Assembly: GCA_013397795.1 (NCBI GenBank)
Contig: VZTJ01000523.1
Coordinates: forward strand, 1,052,303 to 1,116,302
Direction: 5' to 3'
From: Orthonyx spaldingii
Taxonomy: Eukaryota > Chordata > Aves > Passeriformes > Orthonychidae
DNA length: 64,000 nt
The position numbers and the translations under genes were made by a program. Under the pieces are notes generated by a model. The model was not told the origin of the DNA, searched no databases, and saw only the letters and a list, made by a program, of their open reading frames with translations. Positions 1 to 11,228 of this stretch are shown here, one piece after another. Numbering within the stretch: position 1 is the stretch's first letter; each line of letters starts with the position of its first letter.

Positions 1-690
1 CTTCAGGTGAAATACAAATAGAGTTGAGCAGCAGATTAAAGTGTTGCTGAAGGCTCTGATCCTCTGCCATCATCCTCAGGAATGTTATACACTTGTTTTT
101 CGTAACAAACCAACAAACCCCTGAATATGTCATTTTTTTCTTTCATACTTCATGAAAAATGCTTTCTATATGGTGTATTCCCAATGAAAGCGTCCACCTC
201 CTGTCTCTGACCCTATTCCATTGGCAGCCTTTGCTCTGTGACACAATGTTTGTTGAAGGAGAGATAAAAAAGAGAAGGGGCTTTTTGTAAGGATTGTTTA
301 TTGGGAAGGAGAAACAAAGCAGTAAAACTGAACACATAAAAAATGAAAATCGCCACAGAGTTTAATTAATATTTTGTAAAAATCATTTTCCGTTCTCCTA
401 CAAATTCCTGCTAGCAGCACTGCTGGCTGCTTGCACGTGATTTATCATGCCAGATTATATTGCAGCAAGCAGACTATCTACCCTTTGACCTTGAAGACTC
501 CTACTATGCTGCAATAAATTTAGGTTCCTTAAAAGCAGCGAGGGAAAATGCTCTTTTAGACAGTTACTGAGCTTAAATACCTAGCAAAAAGGAGAGTTAG
601 TTCTTTTTACTCCACTTTGTGCTAACAGATAATATTTTGTCATTCTGGATTTATGTGGAAAAATACTTGGAATTTTTTGCATCTCTGACT

Positions 691-707
691 TGTGTGTGTG
701 TGTGTGT
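691..707. repeat. Short (TG)n microsatellite
   Basis: An uninterrupted TG run of about eight units lies in otherwise AT-rich DNA. Confidence 0.9.
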
Positions 708-1136
708 CTGCAGCTAAATGTCATTTTCAGCACAAGCATGTGAACCATGTTAACAGAGCTTTTCCATGGCAGTGTTTGCTGAGCTGTGAAAAATGGGAAG
801 CTCTCAGTGCAGCCTCTTTCAGAACCTGATTTTTAAGTATTTCAGTTTCAGCTTTGTGACAAACAATCGCTGTGGGATGAAAACCTGGAAAGACACCTGG
901 TGAAACAAGGGAGCCTCATTTCCTGCAAATGTGTTCCTGCATTCAGAAAACCTGGAACCAGAGTTTCCCTCAAGCCCAGAACTTCTCCTTTACCCAGCAA
1001 CCCACAAAATGTTGTCAGCTGGCTCCAAAAATGCCCAGAAAACTGGTAAAATATACAGTTTGTTGGAAGAGAAAATGTCAAACTCTCAAGCTTTACTTCT
1101 GTGGGGTCAGTGGTTTCCTCTCAGGCTGCTGATTTT

Positions 1137-1257
1137 CACAGAATCCCAGGATGGTTTGGGTTGGAAGGGACCTCAAAGCTCATCCCATTCTTCCTCATAT
1201 CCAATTTAAATCCACCCTCCATCTGCTTACAGCCATTCCTCACCACTCTGTGACTGT
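1137..1257 (-). mobile_element. CR1 LINE fragment
   Basis: On the plus strand, CACAGAATCCCAGGATGG and GGTTGGAAGGGACCTCAAAG are the reverse complement of the CR1 3' tail. The following TTCCTCATATCCAATTTAAA and CACCCTCC match a CR1 segment that normally lies well over 100 bp further into the element. The copy therefore has an internal deletion. Confidence 0.8.
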
Positions 1258-1874
1258 TTTTGTATTTTCTGAATTGTACACCTTCGAGATCTCTACTATT
1301 TGTCAAATTGAAGTTGATGAGTGGATCCAAAAGTTTTGATGTTGGGAGAAGGGCTGGGTTGTTTCCAAAACAAGAAAAAAAAAAGGCATTCTATAAAGTG
1401 TATTGTGGTTAGGGAAAAAGTAAAATCTGTGATGTAGTTGAAAAGATCCAAGTAGGCAGTTTCCCCTTTTGTTATAGAAATCTGTATTTTGGTCTCTAAA
1501 ACCTTCCAAACCATACTTTGCAGAGCCATGTCTGCAGAAAATATATCTGCTAAACACGTGTTTTATAAAAACTCTGTTACATAAAGGGTTCAGCGTTGTG
1601 GGGTTTCCCTCTCCTGTTCTTTAATGTGATCCTTAAATTCTTCCACCCCTGTAATTAAGCTTGCTCTTGTCTCAGCCTGTTTAATCACAGGCAGCTTAGG
1701 CTAATGCACACCTCATCCACTGAGGAGCCCGAATTTCATGGCCACTTTATTTTGCTTTGTGGTAAAGATATTGAAGAGCCTCTTCATCCAAGAACAGAAA
1801 TAAATAAATAAATTATACATATCTCTATTGAGCGAGGTAAATTGTGCCCTGGAGCTCTCAGAGAAGCTCCAGCT

Positions 1875-1927
1875 CCAGGAATGTTGACTTTGATCCCCAG
1901 GAATGTTGACTTTGATCCCCAGGAATG
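1875..1927. repeat. 22-bp tandem repeat, about 2.4 copies
   Basis: The unit CCAGGAATGTTGACTTTGAT plus CC starts at 1875 and again at 1897, and a partial third copy starts at 1919. Copies are identical over the shared part. Confidence 0.9.
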
Positions 1928-2947
1928 GATCTGTGGAGAGGAGGGGTTGTGGGGAGAACTGGGTAATAATGGAGTGGCTGCATCATTAGCAGAAATTAAT
2001 TAACAATTTTGCGAAGGTGTGCAGTGTGTTGGCACAGCAGAAGCCCACGTGAAAAGGGCAGTGACAGTTTTGGGGTTCAACTCATTTTTTCAATACTGAA
2101 TTGGAGCAACTTTCTGTAAAGGAAAAAGGAATTTCCATTTCTGTGTCACTTCTGCCATTCAGGGAACCAACACGAGGACCAGATAATGACAACTGAGTGA
2201 AACCATTGTAACCCAACCACAAAAACCACGTTTATTCTGAAAATGCCTTTATGTGACAATTGGCCTGGAAATTTAAAGCTGTAATTTTCCATTCTTTATC
2301 CTGTGAAGATGAAGAAATATAGGCTTATTCTTTGTTTTTATTCATTTTATTGAGGCCTTGCATTTTATTAATGACATCTTAAACCATCCAGACTTCTGTA
2401 TTGAGTACTAAGAGAATTGTCAAAATCAAAACCAAGAATCAACAATTTCATTACTGGAAAGATCACTTTAAAATGAAAAACAGAAAAAAATTCACACCAG
2501 TCATAAAAACTATGTTGAAATTATTATAAACAGTAAAAATACAACTATTAAGATGTATAAGGTAGGCTTTATGTGTAAAACTCTCATATGGTAAATAGTC
2601 TAAAAAAAAAAAGAAGCATGAAATATCAAAAGGAAGAGCGTGAATGTACAGCCCAGTGATGGCAGCACCTGGAGGAGTCCATGGTTCTAATGCAGACTGA
2701 AATGTTGATTTTTAGTTACTTTAAGTGTTCATTCACTGCAGTGTAAAGCAACTGAGCAGCTCTAATTTCAGAACTAGCAAAGGTAATCCAATGAAATACC
2801 TCATTGATTAGGATGCTGCCTCTCCCTATTATTCCTTCTGCTGTTCATGGAATTTTAATTTATTTCCTCTGTGCTGTCACACCTTGAGAGAAGGAGGAGA
2901 GGATTTCTTTTCCCCTGAGTGGGTCCTGAACTGGAAGAAACATTTTC

Positions 2948-3069
2948 CTGCAGCTCTGCCCAGAACCCAAAGGCAGCAGCTTTAACACTGACCTGATAGA
3001 AGCAGCTCTGCAGCTCTGCCCAGAACCCAAAGGCAGCAGCTTTAACACTGACCTGATAGAAGCAGCTCT
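2948..3069. repeat. Perfect 60-bp tandem duplication
   Basis: Positions 2948-3007 and 3008-3067 are identical over 60 bp apart from the first copy's junction, and a third partial copy (AGCAGCTCT) follows to 3069. The unit contains CAGAACCCAAAGGCAGCAGC. The exact identity implies a recent duplication. Its period is divisible by three, so one minus-strand frame repeats a 20-residue motif by chance. Confidence 0.97.
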
Positions 3070-6000
3070 AACTTTTTGCTACACCCTGAGGAATTCTATG
3101 TTGATTGAAAAGATCCACACGTGACCTGAGTTTCTATTTTTGCCTGGTAAATATTAGGACAAAACACGTGAAGCACCATAACGCTGACCAAGTATCACAG
3201 TGGGACTCGCTTGGCAGAGAATTGTGCATTTCTTAAATTGCAGGAGAACAGAAAGTAAGAATTATCTGCCACGTCTGTAAGCAGCAGCTGAAAATACCTT
3301 TACAAATTGTAATGGATTTAGGGAACTCTGCTGGTTTTTAATTTACTTCCAATAATTCATTAACGTGCACTTTAACCTTAATCGCCAGTCCCCACAGGAT
3401 TCGTGTGCGGTGCCAAACGAGGCTTCTCGTAGGCAACATTAATTTTCTACAAATAACTTCCCTATTTTTCCTGATTCAGGAGCAGCAGAAGGTAGCACAG
3501 CTTTGGTGATTTGATCTCGATACATAAGATTTCAGCACTTGTTTCAGCCGGTGTTCTTGTGTTTTGAATTTTCATTTTTAGACTGCTTAAACACTGGGTG
3601 TGACTTAGAGAAGGATATGATTCATTTTGATGGAGCAGCTTCTAGGTATCTGTATTGGTGCTTATTAATTACTTTAGCAGAAGTGTTTTGTTCCTTCAGT
3701 TCCTCTGGAGGATTAAATACCACATAACATATGTTAGATTTTGGCAATCTTATGTTTACAGAAGTTTAAAAAATATTTTGAGCAGTTGTGCATGAAATTA
3801 TTTAATATCCCTCATGAGAGGAAACGCTAACAATGTTAAACCCAAATACAACTGCTTTCTATGAATACTTTCTTCATATCTCATGAGAAGGTGCTGAATG
3901 GAATATGAAATTTCCACATTTTGAGCTCTGCAAAATCAAGCCAACAATGATACCTGAACACAAATATTAAGAGAGGGAAATGTAGCACTGAGAACAGTTG
4001 AAAATAACACGTACTGGCCCAGTTACAGTCCCTAAGTAGGAAAAAGCTGAGTTTGTTTCAGAAGTACATCTAAGTGAAGTATTTGAGAGCCAGGTTATTG
4101 TACAGAAATACAAACACATTGAGGATGTAGCAAGTTCTTGAATTTTCTTTATTTTCTTTAGTTTTGTGTCATTATAGAGATGATGACACATCAGAAATTA
4201 ATTCCTAAATTAAACTGAAATGGCCTCTGCAGGAGAATTGGGAGTTGCCCTTCCTTTGCCTTCCCCAGCTGGCACAGCACTGTCTTCTCTGGAGTGAGGC
4301 TTTAGGGACCAGAGAAAAGAGAATTTTCTCCTTCTGTCTCAAACTTTGGAACCACACCTTGCTGCTCAGGTTCTCCCTTTCACCTCCTGTTACACCCACT
4401 GCTGGTTTTAGAGGGGTCAAAACCCTCCAAAAGCAGAAAACTCTTCCCATCTCCCCTCTACTCCCACCTGGGTTCCCATCACCTCCACGACTGACAATTC
4501 TCCTTCCCAACATTCCTTATTAATTTGGAAAGTCAGATACAGAGATGAGTAATTTGCATCCTCCTGCTAGCAGCAGTTCCCACATGCTTCATTGTTTTGA
4601 TTTAATTTCATGCTTTCTGCTGCTGCACTTCAGGAGAGTTTGCACTCTTTCACTGCTGCTCTATTTCCTCCACCCCAAAAAAACTCAAGTATGAGACATT
4701 TTTGGAGCCTACCTTTCTCTGTATTCATTTTTTTCCCCCACAAATTTATTTTATTTAGGAAGAAAATAATGTTTTCTGGTTTACATATAAGTGAAGGAGG
4801 ACATTATTTGTTATTGCTGGCTCAGATCCACTTATTTAAACCCAGTGTGAACCTCTACAAGAGAACACCTCAGCATTGGCTTCTTGCTCTGCCTTTTTTT
4901 ATGTCACATTCATCCTTATACACAGGGATGGTTCAAAGCACAGGCAGAGTAAATATCCACCTCTTTCACCCACAGCTGTTTCTAGGACTGCTTTTTGGAG
5001 AGTGGAATGGGACTTGCAGACAGAAATCTCCATCGTGGGAAGAGAAAGAGCTCAGATGTTCTTCACAGGAGAGATGTCCCTGTGTGGTGACAACTGGTGA
5101 CAAGCTGAAGCAGGACGGGTAAAAAAGTGAAAAGATTCAACTTATAAAGCTTCTTCTTGCCCTTCTCAAGAAACTCCCCTTTCCCATTCCTTTCTTGTGT
5201 TTTCTCTGAGCAGCAAACTCACCTTCCAGCTCCCAGTCTCTTTCCCTCTATTCCACCTGATCCCCTCGCTGTCACTGCCTCATCTGTTGCTTGCTGTGAG
5301 AATGTGATCAGAAGGAGTTGCAAAGATCTGTTTAATCTGAACTGCAAGAGTAAGACAGTCATAAAAAATTCTATAAAATTTAAGTTCTTTTAATTGTTTT
5401 AGATTACATTCATGGTTTTCTTCCTTTTCCACACGACTAAAACTCTCCAGGTGTGCAGGGTCTCAACCAGGCCTTTGGAGAGCATGAAAGAAAAGGCAAA
5501 ACCAAAGCAGGCAACTTTCCCTTTTGAACACATTTGCAGTCACTCAACACAAAAATTTCATTGTTCTGGCTGTACAGCAAGATCTACAATAAAATGACTG
5601 ATAAAAGAAAACTCAGATTTTTATCTTATTGCTAAATTAGATAAAACTTACTGAAACCAAAGACATCATTAGACTTGAACTTTTCTTCCCCCAATCCCTC
5701 AGTGAGGCTGTTTGAGTTTTCTTGAGGAAAAATTATTCTTTTTCTCTATATAAAGCCCATGGAGCTGTCCCTTGTGTTGTCTTCATGGGTTTTGGAATGA
5801 TAAAGCTGAGAGCGTTGGACTTCCTGCGTATGAGCTTGGATGAGGTTATTTTCCAATTTAGGGGTTTTTTGGCTTTTGTTCTTTGGCCTTCAGGAGGAAA
5901 ATAATTTGTAGACAAACATGTGCACCTGGTGCTAAACAATAGGTACTAATGCATGTACAGAGAGGATGGGACTGGAGCCCTCCCAGGCTGGGTTTCCAGG

Positions 6001-9000
6001 AAAGCACTCAGCCATGACTTGCTCCATGCCAGCAAAATCTCTGGTTTGTTTTGTTGTTTGCACTCACGACCATTTCCCCACTCCCCTCCTTTGTTTTTAC
6101 ACAGAAATTAATTCCAAACAGCACACACAAAGAGTACTGCAAGTTTTAAATGCTGGTAGAGGCAAAAGATGAAGACAATCGTGAATGAATAAAATTGCTT
6201 TCCCCTGAAATAGGGTAAATTTCATTTTGAAGGGGGAAAAAATGCTCTTTGTTTATTCTGCTAGAAAAAGCAAAGTCTCCTGAAGTGCTGTATCAAGGAA
6301 GCTGATATTGAGGAAGTGAGTGAGGCTAAAGCATGATGACACCAATCACAGAATTATACTTTTGTCTAAAAAATGTGAAGGAAATTACATTAGCAACCTA
6401 ACACAGCCTAGCACTGCAATTGCAGATGTAATGTTTTTATCCATTGAAATAAATTCAAGGTGAACATTGTCAGACTATTAAATTTATTTTAGCTATTCTG
6501 AATATAACATCTAATAACAACAAGACTTGAATATTGACTTAAAGATTGAATATCTCCTTTGTTTTCTGCATTTCCTATCTTATCTATCTACCTGCAGCTG
6601 AAGTCTTACTCAGAAAGCTGAATGATATGAAACTCTGGTTGGATATTATTTAGAATATTTGCTTATGTTTCCATTTTTCCTTTTTCCTGAGCTGTAAAAC
6701 AATTATTCTCAAAATATAATCAGACAAGTCTGGAAGAAAAATCTACCAAAGGTATAAAAACCCCATGAGAGACATATGATGAGTGGGTGGGTTTTCTTCA
6801 GAGTCCATCTGTAAAACATTTGAGAAAAATGACATCCCACAAATCTTGGTTAGAGGGAAGGATTGGGTCTGAGATGTTCAGAGAAGATAGTTAAGGGAAT
6901 TGTGACAATTTCACTGGGATATGTTTCTGAGAACTATGCATTGAAATCCGAAAAGATCAGGATGTAAGAAAAGAGAAGCACCTTGAGCCAAACAAATGAA
7001 AAAGTAAAAGAAAATAAAAGGTAGGGGTTCAATTAATTCCTTGAGCCAATGAAGTATTTCAACTTGTATTTAACTAAATTTACTGCAGCACTACTGAACT
7101 GGGAAGGAAGAGTGTGTAAGAGACCCCAGACAGAGGCGTGGGGTAAAGGAAAAGAAGAATGGAATGTGTGTTCTGGGATTGCTACCAGTTTGGAACAAGG
7201 AAAGAGAAAGGGAACAGCTGGAATGGGAAAACCTTGGAAGGGGTGTGATAGAAGGAGATCAGAGCTTCTGAAGGGCACAAGGCAGGGCAGAAACACATTC
7301 CTGTGTCATGAAGGGAGGAACAGGATGGGCAGTGAGGGGAAACAGAGTTAAGCTGGGATGAGGAAATTGATCCTGCAAGTGTGCGTGGGGATTAATTTTG
7401 TTTGGCTCTGGGTAAACCAGATCAATTCCCAAAGACTGGCTCGTGGGCTGGATTGCTGCTGCTGCTGCAGGCACTAAGTGGCGGTGTTCCAGGGGAGGCA
7501 TTTGAATATGTATGGCAGCGTGAGGGGAATTGACTTTGACTGGAGAAGACAAAGTGACTGAGAATTGATTTTTATTGTGGAAGGAAATTGATCCAGAGAG
7601 AGGGGGGAAATCACTTTGATTAGTGTGTAAGGAGAGCTCCCACAGTGGTAGAGAACTGACGACAGAAGAAATGGACTTTGATTTTGGTCATGGCATGATT
7701 TTGAACGTGGTGTTTGTAGGAGCTGATAAGTGCCCTCCATGAGATAAGACTTTGTGTTGTGTTCTGGGAGATGGCACTAGGCAGCTGCCATTCAGAAGAG
7801 CAGCAATTCATATTCGAGCCAAAAATACTCATTATTGAAAGCAGCAGTGACCAAAATGTAGAAATAGGAACTGTATCTTGAATCATTTCAGTATATTCAC
7901 ACTGTTAGTTCCAATCATGATGAACTTGTTGAATGCAAATTTTCAAGTTTTAATTTATTTTTATGCCTTTAAAAAGTTGGCATACTGATTTATTTAATGT
8001 TCCAGTTGCCATTTCCAATCAAAGGGAGGTCCATTTACCCGAGGCTGAAAAAGTCCAAAAGAAAAAAAGAAAAGAATATAAGCAAGTTTACTACACTGCC
8101 AACCATTGTGTTGCTTTATATTTGGCACCTGGCACAGATCTTTTCTTCCTGTCACCAGAAATTATTTTAGTGTTTGAATCTGGCTGTGAGGCTCACAGGC
8201 GGGAACTCCTTCTTGAAGGCAAGGAGGGTGTGGAAAATTCTGGGCCTAGAAAAACCAACTTCATTTGTGTCCTCATGGAAATGGTGTTCAGGTACAGAAT
8301 GGAAAAGACGACTGGGTTGAACAGGAGCAAATCATTCCTGGCCAAGCTGATTGATTTCTTTGCTAAATTAACAGCCTCCCTGGACTGCCTCTGCTGATTA
8401 CAGAACTTTATTTCTCTGTTGGGTTTTTTGCTGTTGAGTGAATATTGGCATTTCCTTGAACACTCTTGAAGAGGATGAGGTTTTAGTAACTATTTTATCA
8501 GCAGATTTCATGCTGGGCTTTTTATTATCAATATTTTTCTCTAAGTTAATTGTTTGGTCCTTAATTGATCCATCACAAACCTTTAATATTCTTTTGCTGT
8601 TACCCACCACCCATAGGTGCTCATTGAATTAAATATCTAGTAAAGGCATTTTTTTAAAGTTAACCTAAGTGCCCTTCAGTTTCTGTGTGGAAAAATATAC
8701 ACAAATATTTAGCTTTGGTCATATGAATATCCCAATTATACTCTCCTTGCTTTTAAGGAAGTGAATATATGGACAAGCAGGAGCAAGTTCAGCATTCTTT
8801 TTTGCCACTGGGCTGTAATGTAGGAAATTTCTGTACAGAGAGATTGTGGAAAGTGAGAATTCTGCAAGTGTTTATGAAACAAAAATGATAAAAAAGTTCT
8901 GTTCTTATGCAGAATTTTTATCTCAAATATTTTGCAGAAAGCAAACTCCAAGGCAATCACAATTTGTCATTTCAAAACCAAAATCTGTCTGGAACCACGA

Positions 9001-9541
9001 GTATTAAAAAATAGATGGACAAAATAGTTCAAAAAATGCAATGATGAGAAATCGAGACAAATTCCACTGTTCTGTGCAGGTGGCTCATAAATACTGCAAT
9101 TGTCAGAAATTTTGCTGTCCTTCTTTTCGGTTTCTCTCACTTGACTTGCTACTGTTATTTTTGTCTGACAAGATTACCTTAGTCCACTTTAAAAGAATTG
9201 GTTTGCGATAAAATATTTTATAAATTATAATGGCAAAAATGTAGGGAACCTAAATACTTCAGGGCATATTTAGTGATTCAAAATCAAACAATTCACAATT
9301 ATAGTCAAAGCTTAACTGTTGGCAGGTGAGTGGTTTGTCACAGAATTACACTTATCTTTTAATGGTTGAGTTCAACACATCATAAAGATAATAAAGACAA
9401 TAAAGATACAAGGCAGCACATGCCAGCTTCAAGTTCAGGAAAGCTAAGGAAGGGCTGGTTTTAAACAAAAGGAGATAAAATTGAAACAAGTATTATGAGA
9501 TAGGAAATTATTCTTTTCGTATAGGTTTTCTTTCATTAGGT

Positions 9542-9583
9542 AATATATGGGATGTAATAGGAAATATATAGGATGTAATAAAT
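9542..9583. repeat. 21-bp imperfect tandem duplication
   Basis: AATATATGGGATGTAATAGG A (9542-9562) is followed directly by AATATATAGGATGTAATAAA T (9563-9583), which differs at only a few positions. Confidence 0.8.
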
Positions 9584-10219
9584 CCAAAAAAACCAGCACA
9601 AGATTTTTCTCACACTTTAGAGGTCTGTGTGATACATGGTACTTTATAAATATTGGGTGCTTAATTGTCTGTGTGAGAAATAACTGTTATTTATGGCCAT
9701 TTTACATTTAAACGAAATTAGGATCTGTAACCAAAGCTATCACTCCAGGGTTTATACAGCAATGCCTAGATCCATGTGATGTATTTTAACCTATGCACAT
9801 ATCCATTTAAAAGGGGCTTTATCTCCTGCTTGACAATCCTTAATAACACAATAGACCACTCCTGTATCCCCTTTCCATCCATTAGTCAATATATCCACAG
9901 CAACCAGCAATAACCCAGCAGCAAAAAGCCTACTTAAGTTCTTTAAAACCTCCCACCTGAATTGCTGTAGCCAGGAAAAACAAATGGGCCCAAAAATGTG
10001 TGGCTACGTTTTAAAATGTGCTGAGCACCTGCAGCTTCATCAAAGGATGCTGGATGTCAGCACTTAACGATTGAGCCCACCAAATTAAAAATATTAACCA
10101 TGTGAATTCATAAAGGCTGCAGTGATCTGTGGCTGCAGGGCTGGCGTTCTCCCAGGGATCCCTCCCCACCTGGGGATGTTTTCCATGCCCCTGTTCCTGG
10201 TTATTTTTGTGGCTGCCTG

Positions 10220-10265
10220 TGGAAGCTTCCCTGCTGTTTTAAAACACAGACTCATTTTACTTGCT
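10220..10265 (+). repeat. Dispersed 46-bp duplication, copy 1
   Basis: The segment from TGGAAGCTTCCCTGCTGTTT through ACTCATTTTACTTGCT occurs here and again at 11183-11228 in the same orientation, 44 of 46 bases identical. The flanks do not match, so this is a short local transposed copy, not a tandem array. Confidence 0.9.
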
Positions 10266-11182
10266 GGCGCTGGTGGGATCTGCTCGTGCTGTTGGGGTAC
10301 GTTGGCTCCAGAGCCTGCACCCCGGAGCTGCTTTGGGATCGTCCCCAAAACCAAGAGAGATCAACAACCAGGGTTTTCCAGACCCGGTTTTGAGTGCAGC
10401 GTGAGCTCCTTACCCCAGACTCCTCTCATTTTTCTTTGCCCGAGACTCGTCCCCGTGTTGAAGGCTCTCATCCCAAGGAGTGCAGACAGAAACTGGAAAT
10501 AAAGCAGGGCTGATATTTTTCCAAGATCCATCACCTTTTATACGTCTGTAGAGGGTAGCTGTGAGCTTGCATTTTTGTATCTGGTCCTCAGAGGACATTA
10601 GTTCCTAATAAAAAATAATTAAATTAAAACCTCATAAATATGAGACTACAGCGCTATGAGAAATGCAGAATTGGAGGCTCATGCTGAAAGGATTTACAGA
10701 ACTCTCAGCTTTTTGCTGTTACTCAATATCATATAAAAGGTTTGTTTCAATGTCATAGACCTTGGATTTTTCTGGAAATAAGTCTGTAATGAAATCCTTT
10801 ATTAACTGCTCACAGTCATGTAGCAAAACAAGTACATTAAATAAGGAGAATATGTCCTGGGTTGGGGGTTAGTTTTTCCTACAGTTTTAAATTGAGCAGT
10901 CTGAGCATTTTAACAATCTTCCTACCGCTATATGACACCTTAATAATACTATTTAAAAGGTTTGAATTGTTATTTTTGATGCTGGGTCTAGAAACATGGA
11001 TGTCTACCTCCCTCTCTGCCTCTCTCTATTTCTCTCTCTGTAAACATATCCCTGGTTTCCCAGCAGGTTCAAACACAGATGGCTGCCTTATTGCGACAGA
11101 AGCAAAAATGCTACATTAATGTTTAAAGAGATTAAAAATCCTCTTGGCAGCAGTGGCATATGTTACCAGTTAATTGTAGCAC

Positions 11183-11228
11183 TGGAAGCTTCCCTGCTGT
11201 TTTAAAACATGGACTCATTTTACTTGCT
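11183..11228 (+). repeat. Dispersed 46-bp duplication, copy 2
   Basis: This is the direct-orientation partner of 10220-10265, with two substitutions (CA to TG in the middle). No target-site duplication or inverted repeat is visible at its edges. Confidence 0.9.

Noticed and set aside
4610..5122. Plus-strand 170-codon frame
   Set aside because: No recognisable domain or exon borders; length is within chance expectation.
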